64,000 nt of DNA from Pseudomonadota bacterium (GTDB taxonomy: Bacteria; Pseudomonadota; Gammaproteobacteria; Steroidobacterales; Woeseiaceae): contig JAQCAD010000007.1 in NCBI GenBank assembly GCA_027621915.1, forward strand, positions 1 through 64,000, read 5' to 3'. The position numbers and the translations under genes are program-made. The notes under the pieces are model-generated. The model saw only the letters and a program-made list of their open reading frames with translations, ran no database searches and had not been told where the DNA came from. Positions 36,260-46,373 of the stretch are shown here, one piece after another. Numbering within the stretch: position 1 is the stretch's first letter; each line of letters begins with the position of its first letter.

Positions 36260-37350
36260 TTTCCAGCCGTCCGAGAAAAAATGCGTCGATGTACGCCATT
36301 TTGCAACGCGAGCAAAGTAAGCGCCGCAGAAAACATCAATCCGTGAACCCACCAGAGACCGAGCTGTACCGGAACCACTTCCTGCTCCAGCCAGGCTTTT
36401 CCTGCGCTAAGGAGATTGAAGTAAATGATGAAAACAAGCAGGCCAATCGCGAGGCGTCCGTAACGCCCTTGCCTGGGTTGGCTTCGGCTAAGCGGAACGG
36501 CGAGCATCGCCAAGATAATTGTTGCAAGCGGAATCCCGATGCGCCAGTGCAATTCCGCAAGCTCAAGTATTGCAGTCGATGCAATAAGGTCGGCAGTTCG
36601 CATCGCCCTGGGTTCAAGATTCGGATCTTCCATGTCCGGCAACCTATAGGGAATGCCGTGTTCTGCAAATTCCATTACGCGAAAGTCTGCGGTTCCGGGG
36701 ACGCCTTCGTACCGGCGTCCGTCATGAAGTACAAAAAAACGTGTATTCGGATCGTCCGATTCGACCTGCTCTCCTCGTTCGGCAATTACAACCTCAACCC
36801 CGTTATCCGTTCTGCGCTGCAAGAACACGTTCTCGATAGCACCGTCTTCGGAAATATTTTCGGCATAGACGACGGAACCCTGCCGACTGTCGCTGGTAAA
36901 TCGCCCCGGCTCGATACTGGATAGATCAGCCTGACGTCGCGCCTCGAGCCCGATACGTTCAATCTCGCTCAGCGCCATGGGCGATACGTCTGTCGATAGC
37001 CAGCCGACTGCCAGCGCGAGTGGAATCAGGAGCCATGAAAGTGGGCGATAAATATCAATCGGCCCGACCCCGCACGCCATCATCGCGGGCATTTCGCTGT
37101 CGCGATACAGTCGGCCCAATGCAAGCATGATCGAAAGGAAAAGCCCGATCGGGACAAGAATCGTCAGGTATTGCAACGCGGTGAGGCCGATGATCTGGAA
37201 TATGGCCTCTTTGGGCAATTTGTCTTTCGCTACGTCGCCTAAAACACGGGCAAACTGGTTCGTCAGCAAGATGGCAAGCAACACCATTGTAACCGCCAGC
37301 CAGGATTGGGCGATTTCACGAAATATGTATCGATCAAGAATACGAAACAT
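36256..37350 (-). CDS. lptF: LPS export ABC transporter permease LptF
   Basis: A 364-residue permease starting FRILDRYIFREIAQSW with an N-terminal helix, then TNQFARVLGDVAKDKLP and the coupling region LALGRLYRDSEMPAMMACG, followed by the periplasmic jellyroll (about residues 125-260) and three C-terminal helices (LSRSQPRQGRYGRLAIGLLVF in part). This is the standard lptF-lptG pair, divergent from pepA; the 233 bp gap between lptF and pepA should hold both promoters, though none is obvious. Confidence 0.95.
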   Translation of the reverse strand: MFRILDRYIFREIAQSWLAVTMVLLAILLTNQFARVLGDVAKDKLPKEAIFQIIGLTALQYLTILVPIGLFLSIMLALGRLYRDSEMPAMMACGVGPIDIYRPLSWLLIPLALAVGWLSTDVSPMALSEIERIGLEARRQADLSSIEPGRFTSDSRQGSVVYAENISEDGAIENVFLQRRTDNGVEVVIAERGEQVESDDPNTRFFVLHDGRRYEGVPGTADFRVMEFAEHGIPYRLPDMEDPNLEPRAMRTADLIASTAILELAELHWRIGIPLATIILAMLAVPLSRSQPRQGRYGRLAIGLLVFIIYFNLLSAGKAWLEQEVVPVQLGLWWVHGLMFSAALTLLALQNGVHRRIFSRTAGN

Positions 37351-37583
37351 GGCTATACCGGTGATTTTCCTGACTTTTGGACATCTGGAATCGCGCCATG
37401 TTCGGCGGGATCGGGTAGACTACCGCTTTTGATTTGTCTGCGACAGCCTTTGGGCCCACGGCCCGCTAGCGGCGACCAACAATAATCAGAGGCGGAGCCT
37501 CCAACGCAGTTATGCCCACGGATTCAATGCCTAAGGCGTACCGATAATCGTGGACGAACCGACTGATCCAGGAGTCCTTCCGT

Positions 37584-39080
37584 ATGGAATTGTTAACTAC
37601 CACCGGTGCCGCATCCCGCAAAACAGGCGACTGCATAATTGTCGGAGTTTACGAGAATGGCCATATCGGGGTTGCGGCATCGAATATCGATTCTGCCAGC
37701 AATGGCGCGATCAGCAAGCTTGTGCGGCTTGGCGATGTAACCGGCAGTCCGGGTAGCAGTATCCTGATCAGCGATCTTCCCGGCGTTCGTGCCAGGCGAG
37801 TGCTGATCGTTGGTCTTGGCAAAAAAAGTAATTTCAATGTAAGCCAGTTTCGACGTGCATTGGGGACCGCAGCGGCCAAAATTCAGGACAGCAAGATTCG
37901 AGAGATCACCAGCTACCTGAGCCTCGAGGACGTCTCCGGCACGAACCATTACTACCTTGCGCGTTATACGATTGAAACATTTTGCAATTCGTTATACCGA
38001 TTCACTGAAACCAAGAGCATCAAAAAGTTACGACGTCCCGCACTCCGCAAATTTTGTATTGCGACGAGCTCGCGGTCCGATGCGATCAGAGTGCTAAAAG
38101 GCGCGGAGCACGCCCAGGCTATCGTCGCTGGAATGTCGCTGGCGAAAGATCTTGGCAACCTTCCGCCGAATGTTTGCACTCCGGCGCACCTTGCCCGGAC
38201 TGCACAGTTGATCGCGAAAAAACACAAAAGCATAGCGACCAGGGTGCTTGGTGAATCCGAAATCAAACGGCTGGGGATGAATTCCTTCTTATCCGTAACC
38301 AGCGGCAGTGCTTTACCTGCAAAACTGATAATCATGCAATACAAGGGCGCAGGAAAAGCCAGACCACTCGTGTTCGTGGGCAAAGGAATCACATTTGATG
38401 CCGGCGGAATTTCGCTGAAACCGGGCCCGGGCATGGATGAAATGAAATTTGATATGTGCGGTGCGGCTGCCGTCATCGCGACGATGACAGTTGTTGCGAG
38501 CCTGAAACTACCTATCAATCTTACTGTTGTTGTCCCCGCCTGTGAAAACCTTCCCAGCGGCACAGCAACTCGGCCTGGCGACATCGTAACCAGCATGTCA
38601 GGCAAGACGATCGAGATTCTCAATACTGACGCTGAAGGTCGTTTAATCCTGTGCGACGCGCTGACCTATGCGCGGCGCTTTAAGCCGGAAACCATAATAG
38701 ACGTGGCCACATTGACTGGAGCCTGCGTTGTCGCGTTGGGGCACCATCGTACGGCGGTAATGAGCCGTAGCGACGATTTGGCCGGACAGCTAACCGCAGC
38801 AGGGATCGGTGCGGATGACCGTGCCTGGCATATGCCGCTTGCTGACGAATACGCACAGCAGCTCGATAGTAATTTTGCGGATTTTGCGAATGTCGGTGGT
38901 CGTGACGGCGGCGCCATTACTGCCGCGTGCTTCCTCAGTAAATTCACCGAGGGATTGAACTGGGCACATCTGGATATTGCCGGCACCGCTTGGCGATCTG
39001 GCAGCGCCAAAGGCAGCACCGGCCGGCCAGTTCCCTTGCTGTCAGAGTTTATTCTAAGGCGCGCGCGCGCTATTCCTTAA
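37584..39080 (+). CDS. pepA: Leucyl aminopeptidase (M17)
   Basis: A 498-residue M17 peptidase with an AGGAG site nine bases before the ATG. The metal and catalytic residues are in GKGITFDAGGISLKP (Lys and Asp), the KFDMCGAA block, and the signature NTDAEGRLILCDAL (Asp, Glu, Arg). The N-terminal domain is the usual non-catalytic part. In E. coli PepA also binds DNA at cer sites and the carAB promoter; whether this one does is unknown. First gene of pepA-holC-valS. Confidence 0.96.
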   Translation: MELLTTTGAASRKTGDCIIVGVYENGHIGVAASNIDSASNGAISKLVRLGDVTGSPGSSILISDLPGVRARRVLIVGLGKKSNFNVSQFRRALGTAAAKIQDSKIREITSYLSLEDVSGTNHYYLARYTIETFCNSLYRFTETKSIKKLRRPALRKFCIATSSRSDAIRVLKGAEHAQAIVAGMSLAKDLGNLPPNVCTPAHLARTAQLIAKKHKSIATRVLGESEIKRLGMNSFLSVTSGSALPAKLIIMQYKGAGKARPLVFVGKGITFDAGGISLKPGPGMDEMKFDMCGAAAVIATMTVVASLKLPINLTVVVPACENLPSGTATRPGDIVTSMSGKTIEILNTDAEGRLILCDALTYARRFKPETIIDVATLTGACVVALGHHRTAVMSRSDDLAGQLTAAGIGADDRAWHMPLADEYAQQLDSNFADFANVGGRDGGAITAACFLSKFTEGLNWAHLDIAGTAWRSGSAKGSTGRPVPLLSEFILRRARAIP

Positions 39081-39082
39081 TC

Positions 39083-39511
39083 GTGTCAAAAGTCGATTTT
39101 TACGTACTACCCGGCAGCGGGGAAATATCACGGCAGCAGTTTGCCTGTCGGCTGGCTGAGAAAGCCTATCGGCTCGATAACAGCGTACACATTCATGTTG
39201 CTGATCATGAGAGCCTTCAGATACTCGACGACCTGCTGTGGACTTTTCGTGACGGCAGTTTCGTACCGCACGAAGTCATCGATGCGGTGCATAGCAAAGC
39301 TGGTACGCCGGTGACCATTGGCTGTGTCGAGTCGTTGCTGCCCGGCTGTGATCTGCTGATCAACCTAAGCCATTCGATTCCGAAATCCGCATCGTCTTTT
39401 CCGCGCGTGGCAGAAGTTGTAACCTCAGACGAAGAAAGCAAGGCCGAGAGCCGGAAACGCTTCGTTGATTATCGAGATCAGGGACATTCACTCGACACCC
39501 ACAAACTTTGA
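39083..39511 (+). CDS. holC: DNA polymerase III chi subunit
   Basis: About 142 residues from the GTG at 39083 (SKVDFYVLPG), two bases after the pepA stop. Motifs such as KVDFYVL, RLAEKAYRLDNSVHIHVAD, LDDLLWTFRDGSFVPHEV and PVTIGC match HolC. Chi ties the clamp loader to single-strand-binding protein. Position between pepA and valS is conserved across Gammaproteobacteria. Confidence 0.93.
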   Translation: MSKVDFYVLPGSGEISRQQFACRLAEKAYRLDNSVHIHVADHESLQILDDLLWTFRDGSFVPHEVIDAVHSKAGTPVTIGCVESLLPGCDLLINLSHSIPKSASSFPRVAEVVTSDEESKAESRKRFVDYRDQGHSLDTHKL

Positions 39512-39568
39512 CCAAAACGTATAGACACTTTTAGCTTTGCGCGAGGCAGAGACAAAAGTGGAGGTTCC

Positions 39569-42325
39569 ATGGATAAATCGTACCGCCCAAAGGACATAGA
39601 ACAGCGCCAGTATGAGCGCTGGGAAAATAATGGCTGGTTCGCGCCGGCTGGCGATGGCGAGCCCTATTGCATTGTCATCCCGCCGCCCAATGTCACTGGA
39701 ACCCTGCATATGGGCCACGCATTCCAGGACACGATCATGGATGCACTGATCCGCTACAACCGCATGTCAGGGAAGAAAACGCTCTGGCAACCCGGAATGG
39801 ATCATGCGGGCATCGCGACTCAAATGGTCGTTGAGCGCCAGCTGAATGGTGAGGGCAAGTCACGCGTAGAGCTGGGGCGAGAGAAATTTGTAGAACGCAC
39901 GTGGAAATGGAAGGCGGAATCCGGCGGCCAGATCGCCAATCAATTTCGGCGGATGGGCGCGTCACTGGATTGGGGGCGCGATTGCTTCACCATGGACGAC
40001 AAACTGTCGGCCGCGGTAATAGAAGCGTTCGTTCGACTTTATGACGACGGTCTGATCTATCGCGGCAAGCGGCTGGTCAACTGGGATCCGGTCTTGCATA
40101 CCGCGTTATCCGATCTCGAAGTTTTGCAGACCGAAGAGCCCGGAAATCTCTGGCACTTTCGTTATCCACTCGCTTCTGGCAAAGGCTATTTGGTCGTCGC
40201 CACCACGCGCCCCGAGACGATGCTGGGCGATAGTGCAGTTGCTGTTCATCCTGAAGATGATCGATACAGAGATCTGATCGGTCAGGAAATAATCCTCCCA
40301 TTGGTCGGTCGCCGCATTCCCGTCATTGCCGACGACTACGTCGACCCGGAATTTGGTACCGGCTGCGTCAAAATCACGCCCGCGCATGACTTTAATGATT
40401 ACGAAATCGGCAAGCGCCACAACCTCACCGAATACAACATTTTGAGCGAGGACGCAGCCATTAACGATCTGGCTCCGGAACCCTATCGCGGCATGGATCG
40501 CTTTGACGCACGCAAGAAGGTGGTGTCAGATCTGGACGCGTTGGGATTGCTCGACAAGGTGGAGGATTACGAACAGAAATTGCCGCGCGGCGATCGTAGC
40601 GGCGCGATCATCGAACCATTTCTAACTGATCAATGGTATGTCGATATCAAGCCGCTGGCCGAACCGGCTATTAAGGCAGTCGAAGATGGCCGAATTAAAT
40701 TCGTGCCGGAAAATTGGTCGAAAACGTATTTCGAATGGATGTACAACATTCAAGATTGGTGCATCAGCCGCCAGCTCTGGTGGGGTCACCGCATTCCGGC
40801 GTGGTATGACAATGACGGCACCATCTACGTCGGTCGCGACGAGCAGGAAGCACGCGATAAGCATAAATTAGGCGACGACGTCGTTCTGCGTCAGGACGAT
40901 GACGTCCTGGATACCTGGTTCTCATCAGCCTTGTGGCCTTTCAGTACACAAGGATGGCCTGAAAATACCGAGTCACTAAATGCGTATTACCCCGGCAATG
41001 TCCTCGTAACAGGGTTTGACATCATTTTCTTTTGGGTTGCCCGCATGATTATGATGGGTCTCAAGTTCATGGATGACGTGCCCTTTCGCGAAGTCTACAT
41101 TCACGGTCTGATCCGGGATCCCGAAGGCCAGAAAATGTCCAAGTCCAAGGGCAATGTACTCGATCCGCTCGATCTGATCGACGGCGTCAATCTGGACACA
41201 TTGATCAGGAAACGCACTACCGGCCTGATGCAATCCCATCTATTGCCAAAGATTGAGGCGGGTACCAGGAAACAATTTCCGGACGGCATCGAAGAGTTCG
41301 GCGCTGATGCGCTGCGTTTCACGTTTGCATCATTGGCAACCACCGGCAGAGATATTCGCTTCGACGTTGGTCGGATCGATGGCTACAAGAATTTTTGCAA
41401 CAAGCTTTGGAATGCGTCCCGCTACGTGATGATGAATACGGAGGCGCTCGATGATGGTGAGGTCGAATTCAGTACGGCTGATCGCTGGATTCGATCGCGA
41501 ATGCAATTAACCGCATCGTCAATGGAAGAATATTTCAATACGTATCGACTCGATCTCGCGGCCGCAGCCATTTACGATTTTACGTGGCACGAGTTTTGCG
41601 ACTGGTATCTCGAACTGTCGAAACCTGTTCTGCAATCAGATGAATCGACGGACGCGGAGAAGCGCGGCACCCGGAGGACCCTCATCGAGACCCTTGAATC
41701 GATCCTTCGAATGCTTCACCCGCTGATGCCCTTTATTACCGATGAAATCTGGGGACAGGTAGCACCACGAGCGGGAGTCGCCGGCGACACTATCATGTTG
41801 CGACCGTTTCCCCAGGCAGACGTCGCGAAGCGCGACGCCGCTGCGGAATCGGAACTGGAATGGGTTAAACAGTTCATTCTTGGAATCCGGCAGATTCGCG
41901 GCGAAATGGACATTTCTCCGGGTAAAGCAGTACCGGTATTGTTAGAACAACATAGCGAACTGGACGTTCAGCTTGCAAAGCGAAATTTGCGACTGCTGCA
42001 GCGCGTAGGACGAGTTGAATCTGTACGGGTTCTTGCCGACGGAGAAGAGGCGCCACTATCGGCGACTGCCTTGCATGGCAATATGCGATTGCTGGTGCCA
42101 ATGGCAGACCTGATCGACACACAGGCCGAAATTCAACGCCTTGAAAAGCAGTACGAGAAAGTCGCTGTAGATCTTGCACGCAGTCAAAGCAAACTGGAAA
42201 ACGCCAATTTTGTGAACAATGCGCCAGAGGCCGTGGTCATACAGGAAAAGCAACGAGTAACGGACTTCGGGCAGCAGTTGGCGCAGCTCGATGAACAGTT
42301 GGCCCGGCTTCGTACACTCAAGTAA
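39569..42325 (+). CDS. valS: Valyl-tRNA synthetase
   Basis: A 918-residue class I synthetase. The HIGH motif is in [14 protein letters not shown], the CP1 editing domain covers about residues 190-340 ([20 protein letters not shown]), and KMSKS is in [16 protein letters not shown]. The tail is a coiled coil (about 855-918, with [21 protein letters not shown]), typical of ValRS. Complete in length. GGAGG precedes the start at suitable spacing. It charges tRNA-Val and removes mischarged threonine. Confidence 0.98.
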   Translation: MDKSYRPKDIEQRQYERWENNGWFAPAGDGEPYCIVIPPPNVTGTLHMGHAFQDTIMDALIRYNRMSGKKTLWQPGMDHAGIATQMVVERQLNGEGKSRVELGREKFVERTWKWKAESGGQIANQFRRMGASLDWGRDCFTMDDKLSAAVIEAFVRLYDDGLIYRGKRLVNWDPVLHTALSDLEVLQTEEPGNLWHFRYPLASGKGYLVVATTRPETMLGDSAVAVHPEDDRYRDLIGQEIILPLVGRRIPVIADDYVDPEFGTGCVKITPAHDFNDYEIGKRHNLTEYNILSEDAAINDLAPEPYRGMDRFDARKKVVSDLDALGLLDKVEDYEQKLPRGDRSGAIIEPFLTDQWYVDIKPLAEPAIKAVEDGRIKFVPENWSKTYFEWMYNIQDWCISRQLWWGHRIPAWYDNDGTIYVGRDEQEARDKHKLGDDVVLRQDDDVLDTWFSSALWPFSTQGWPENTESLNAYYPGNVLVTGFDIIFFWVARMIMMGLKFMDDVPFREVYIHGLIRDPEGQKMSKSKGNVLDPLDLIDGVNLDTLIRKRTTGLMQSHLLPKIEAGTRKQFPDGIEEFGADALRFTFASLATTGRDIRFDVGRIDGYKNFCNKLWNASRYVMMNTEALDDGEVEFSTADRWIRSRMQLTASSMEEYFNTYRLDLAAAAIYDFTWHEFCDWYLELSKPVLQSDESTDAEKRGTRRTLIETLESILRMLHPLMPFITDEIWGQVAPRAGVAGDTIMLRPFPQADVAKRDAAAESELEWVKQFILGIRQIRGEMDISPGKAVPVLLEQHSELDVQLAKRNLRLLQRVGRVESVRVLADGEEAPLSATALHGNMRLLVPMADLIDTQAEIQRLEKQYEKVAVDLARSQSKLENANFVNNAPEAVVIQEKQRVTDFGQQLAQLDEQLARLRTLK

Positions 42326-42428
42326 CGGTATTTTGGGGAACAGTTCACAATCCTGACCCCACCGGAGTGCATTGCGTCGTGCTATTAGCGACTATTGGTC
42401 ATAATTCAGCTGGGCTAAGGAAATGATC

Positions 42429-43394
42429 ATGCAGCAGGGCAATACCCTGGAGAAACTGCCACTGAGCGGCGATAAGCTAAAGGTTGCACTGGTGGCCGCT
42501 CGCCAGTCGCTGGGCAACATCATACTGGGCAAGAATAGTGAAATTGCGCTCGCCCTCGCCTGTCTGCTGGCCCGCGGACATTTGTTAATTGAAGACTTGC
42601 CTGGTCTGGGCAAAACCATCCTGGCACAGTCCCTGGCCCGCGTGCTGGGACTCAGTTTCCAGCGCATACAATTCACCAGTGACCTGTTACCCGCTGACAT
42701 CGTTGGAGTGTCTATTTTCAGGCAGGAAAGCGGCGAATTTGAATTTCAACGCGGACCGATCTTCGCGGAGCTGGTTCTCGCGGACGAAGTGAACCGTGCA
42801 ACACCAAAAGCCCAAAGCGCCCTGCTCGAAGCGATGGAAGAGCGCCAAGTGTCGGTGGACGGACAAACTCATAGTCTGCCCTCGCCTTATTTCGTTGTCG
42901 CTACTCAGAACCCTTCTGATCAGATCGGAACATTTCCCTTGCCAGAATCTCAGCTGGATCGATTTCTCATGCGACTGGAACTCGGTTACCCGAACGAAGA
43001 AAACGAGCGCGCGTTACTGACCGGAACTGACCGGCGGCAACTTCTCGCAGAGGTCGGGCCGGTACTGAATCCCGAGGTGCTCGCAGCACTGCAGGATGCT
43101 GTGGCAAAAGTACACATGACAGACCCGCTTATCGACTACATTCAGGCACTTGTGCGCTTCACGCGCGAATCCCCTGATATCGAAACAGGATTGTCGCCGC
43201 GCGGCGCACTTGCATTGGTCGCGGCGGCCAGGGCGCATGCCTATGTGGAAAGTCATTCCGGTGTCTTCCCTGATGACGTACAAGCCGTCTTTGCATCCGT
43301 CGCCGGGCATCGCCTGAAACCTGCCAGTAGCTCGGCGTACCGAACGCCGGCGGAACTGAGTCGGTATGTCCTCGACAACGTCCACATACCTTGA
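42429..43394 (+). CDS. MoxR-type AAA+ ATPase
   Basis: A 321-residue AAA+ protein. The ATG at 42429 (MQQGNT) is preferred over ATG 42423 because the AAGG at 42417-42420 is then eight bases away. Walker A DLPGLGKTILAQSLA, Walker B LVLADEVNRATPKAQSALLEAMEE, sensor 1 VVATQNP and a C-terminal lid with GLSPRGALALVAAARAHAY are all typical of MoxR. MoxR with DUF58 and a transglutaminase-like protein is a recurring trio, thought to remodel or activate other proteins. Overlaps the DUF58 gene by 29 bp. Confidence 0.93.
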   Translation: MQQGNTLEKLPLSGDKLKVALVAARQSLGNIILGKNSEIALALACLLARGHLLIEDLPGLGKTILAQSLARVLGLSFQRIQFTSDLLPADIVGVSIFRQESGEFEFQRGPIFAELVLADEVNRATPKAQSALLEAMEERQVSVDGQTHSLPSPYFVVATQNPSDQIGTFPLPESQLDRFLMRLELGYPNEENERALLTGTDRRQLLAEVGPVLNPEVLAALQDAVAKVHMTDPLIDYIQALVRFTRESPDIETGLSPRGALALVAAARAHAYVESHSGVFPDDVQAVFASVAGHRLKPASSSAYRTPAELSRYVLDNVHIP

Positions 43395-44400
43395 TCTTCT
43401 GAAGTTGCCGGCGTTTCGCGATGCCGCAGAGAAACGCGTCCGTCGGTGGGCCAGGAAGCGTCAGGGGACTGACAAGCCGATAACCCGTTTGTTGTCGAGG
43501 CGTATCTACATTTTGCCAACGGGCGTTGGCCTCGTTTTCGGACTAATGACTTTCACTATGTTGTTAGGATCGATGAACTACAACAACAACCTGTCGTTCG
43601 TCCTGACATTCCTCCTGGTCGGTCTGGGCTTCGTTTCCATGCATCAATGCCAGCGCAACCTGGTCGGACTGGAAATTGCGTTCGCTGGAATTGATCCTGT
43701 CTTCGCGGGTCAAGCGGCAGAATTCAAGATTGCTATTACCAATCATTCGAAAAACCGACGACCAAACCTGCGGCTCGGTGTTGGCAGCGTCAACAGCCTC
43801 ATCGATGATCTGGAACCTGGAGAAAGCCGGGTATTTCGTCTCGAACTTCCAACCACTGCGCGGGGTCGGATTCACCTGGAACGATTCAGCGTCAGAACGA
43901 TGTTTCCATTTGAATTATTTCGCTCCTGGGCCTGGTTATACATGGATCTCTCGGGACTGGTCTACCCCAAACCTGCGAAGAACGCGCCAGACCCACCACC
44001 GACTCAATCTGCGCACGGCCACCGACAGCACGACGCCCGAGGTGAGGAGGACTTCGCCGGTTTACGCAGGTTTCATTCGGGCGACTCGCCACGCCACGTC
44101 GCGTGGAAAGCGTATGCACGAACGGGAGACCTCCTCTCCAAACAATTTTCGGGCGCGGACACGAGCAGCCAATGGTTCGACTTCGATCAGGTTGACGCAA
44201 CAGACATTGAAAAAAGACTTTCGATCCTGACTCGCTGGATTATTGATGCCGACAGAACGCAGCGCGACTATGGCCTTCGCCTACCCGGTGAGGAATTTCC
44301 TCCGGCACACGGTGAAAGTCACCGACACAGGTGCTTGAAGGCGCTGGCATTTTTCGATTCAGCGGCCAGGGAAACGAAAGCCAGCAGAGAAATCTCGTGA
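43366..44400 (+). CDS. DUF58 domain protein
   Basis: A 344-residue protein with two helices (about residues 47-65 and 70-88), an exported or cytosolic middle domain, and the DUF58 core: ARGEEDFAGLRRFHSGDSPRHVAWKAYAR (in pieces) followed by a von Willebrand-like fold with DTSSQWFDFDQV. The LRRFHSGDSPRHVAWK signature is diagnostic. Presumed partner of the MoxR ATPase. The gene starts inside the moxR end and its stop overlaps the TgpA-type start (GTGA), so all three are coupled. Confidence 0.92.
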   Translation: MSSTTSTYLDLLKLPAFRDAAEKRVRRWARKRQGTDKPITRLLSRRIYILPTGVGLVFGLMTFTMLLGSMNYNNNLSFVLTFLLVGLGFVSMHQCQRNLVGLEIAFAGIDPVFAGQAAEFKIAITNHSKNRRPNLRLGVGSVNSLIDDLEPGESRVFRLELPTTARGRIHLERFSVRTMFPFELFRSWAWLYMDLSGLVYPKPAKNAPDPPPTQSAHGHRQHDARGEEDFAGLRRFHSGDSPRHVAWKAYARTGDLLSKQFSGADTSSQWFDFDQVDATDIEKRLSILTRWIIDADRTQRDYGLRLPGEEFPPAHGESHRHRCLKALAFFDSAARETKASREIS

Positions 44401-46367
44401 GCAAACGGATCGGAACTGATGGATCCTTGCTGCACAGCCTTCCATGGACGCTGGGCGCCCTGGCCTTTTCAGTCGTGCCTCACCTGCAATTTTTGCCAAT
44501 TTGGGTAACGGCGATATTTCTGGCTTGTTCGGCATGGCGATGGCAGGTCGAACGGAAACGATGGCGCCTCCCACCGACCTGGATTCGGATCGTCCTGTCA
44601 CTCCTGTGTTTCATTGGCGTCCTGGCATCCTATGAGTCGGTCAGCGGCGTTGGCCCCGGCTCAGCGCTGCTGGCCGTTATGGCGGCACTCAAGTTGCTGG
44701 AAACGAAAGAACGGCGTGATCAGTTCGTTTTGCTGTTCATCTCCATATTTCTGATCATGTCCTCGTTGCTGCGAGAGCAGTATCTATGGTCGTTGCCATA
44801 CCTGATGTCAGGCGTGCTTTTCACGATGACTGCATGGCTACGCATGGCCGATGCACGAAAAATGAGCGTCGTCCAGAGTTTGCGTACGGGCGGTCGACTG
44901 ATGGCCTATTCCGTGCCGCTTATGATTGCCATGTGGATCTTCTTTCCACGCATCGCAACGCCATTCTGGGCCGTTCCGATCGACACAAGCGGCGCAACAT
45001 CAGGACTGAGCGATCAAATGAGCCCAGGAGATATCAGCTCGTTATCATTGTCAGACGCCGTAGCATTTCGCGTTAACTTCCCGGGCGCCATTCCGCCACC
45101 ACAACAACGCTATTGGCGTGGCCTGGTTTTGCACCGCTTCAACGGCCGAACGTGGACCGGAAACGATCCATCATTCGACACCCGGGCACGTGACGACGTC
45201 GATTATCTGGGCGAATCGGTCAAATACCAGATAACCATGGAACCTACTCGCCAGCACTGGATACTTGCGTTGGATATGCCCTCAGAGTGGGATCGCAATC
45301 AGCGCATCTTCATGGCATCGCAACAACAGCTTGCACGTATGCAACCAGTGGATCAGAGGATTACCTACAGCGTGACATCGCACCCTTCGTATCGGCTGAA
45401 TAATCAGTTGTCGCGATTTAGCAGCGACTATTACACGCAGCTTCCGGGAAACTCGAACCCACAATCGGTCGAACTGGCGCGGGAAATGCGAGCATCTGCC
45501 GATTCGAGCGAGACATATATCAATCAGGTTCTCCGAAAATTCCATCAGGAAGAATACTTTTACACGCTGCAACCGCCACCGCTTGGAAATGACCCGGTCG
45601 ATCGATTCCTGTTCGATACGCGACAGGGATTCTGTGAGCATTATGCTTCGGCATTCGCGGTGTTGATGCGGGCAGCCGGTATCCCAGCAAGGGTTGTACT
45701 TGGCTACCAGGGCGGGGAGATCAATCCAATGGGTCGATACCTGATCGTGAGGCAAGCCGATGCACATGCCTGGAACGAAGTGTGGTTGCCTGAGCGAGGT
45801 TGGTTTCGCGTTGACCCGACCGCCGCTGTGGCACCGCAGCGTATCGATGAAGGCCGATCCGGTGCGATGTTCGACGGCATCGGTGCCAGCTGGGGTCTCG
45901 ACGCCCCTTCAGAATTCCTGTATCAGATCACAATGACGTGGGATGCGTTGAATACAAAATGGAACGAATGGATTCTCGCCTATGGCCCGGACAACCAGAG
46001 CAAGTTCATGGAATGGTTGGGAATGGACGATCCGGACTGGCAAAAAATGATGTTAACGCTGGTCGCCCTCGTCATCTTGCTGATCCTGATCATTAGCGTA
46101 TTACTTATCATGCGGTACCGACCACCGCCGAAAGACGAAATCGCACGGCTCTACCGCAAATTTACCGTTGCAGCAGGCGTCGATCCAGCTATTGGTGAAA
46201 CACCGCTTTCGTATTTCGCCCGACTGACTAAAGAAATCCCGGAACTGGCGGGCGCCGCCGACGACATTACATCGTTGTATCTGGACGCTCGTTACGGTCC
46301 CTCGGAAATGGCATCGGTAAAGGCGCTACAGTCAGCTGTCACCGGTTTTGCCAGGCAGCGCCACTGA
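44397..46367 (+). CDS. Transglutaminase-like membrane protein (TgpA type)
   Basis: About 656 residues from the GTG at 44397 overlapping the DUF58 stop. Five to six N-terminal helices (about 15-190) are followed by a periplasmic transglutaminase-like domain with the catalytic triad visible: Cys413 in RQGFCEHYASAFA, His457 in ADAHAWNEVW and Asp473 in RVDPTAA. A late helix (about 558-580) and DUF4129-like cytoplasmic tail follow (YRPPPKDEIARLYRKF). TgpA of Pseudomonas is an essential periplasmic transglutaminase; here the target is unknown. Convergent with prfC, 6 bp apart. Confidence 0.92.
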   Translation: MSKRIGTDGSLLHSLPWTLGALAFSVVPHLQFLPIWVTAIFLACSAWRWQVERKRWRLPPTWIRIVLSLLCFIGVLASYESVSGVGPGSALLAVMAALKLLETKERRDQFVLLFISIFLIMSSLLREQYLWSLPYLMSGVLFTMTAWLRMADARKMSVVQSLRTGGRLMAYSVPLMIAMWIFFPRIATPFWAVPIDTSGATSGLSDQMSPGDISSLSLSDAVAFRVNFPGAIPPPQQRYWRGLVLHRFNGRTWTGNDPSFDTRARDDVDYLGESVKYQITMEPTRQHWILALDMPSEWDRNQRIFMASQQQLARMQPVDQRITYSVTSHPSYRLNNQLSRFSSDYYTQLPGNSNPQSVELAREMRASADSSETYINQVLRKFHQEEYFYTLQPPPLGNDPVDRFLFDTRQGFCEHYASAFAVLMRAAGIPARVVLGYQGGEINPMGRYLIVRQADAHAWNEVWLPERGWFRVDPTAAVAPQRIDEGRSGAMFDGIGASWGLDAPSEFLYQITMTWDALNTKWNEWILAYGPDNQSKFMEWLGMDDPDWQKMMLTLVALVILLILIISVLLIMRYRPPPKDEIARLYRKFTVAAGVDPAIGETPLSYFARLTKEIPELAGAADDITSLYLDARYGPSEMASVKALQSAVTGFARQRH

Positions 46368-46373
46368 CCACGA

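Noticed and set aside
35195-36352. Long LptG starting at 36352
   Set aside because: It would overlap lptF by 97 bp with a hydrophilic head; the TTG overlapping the lptF stop gives normal length.
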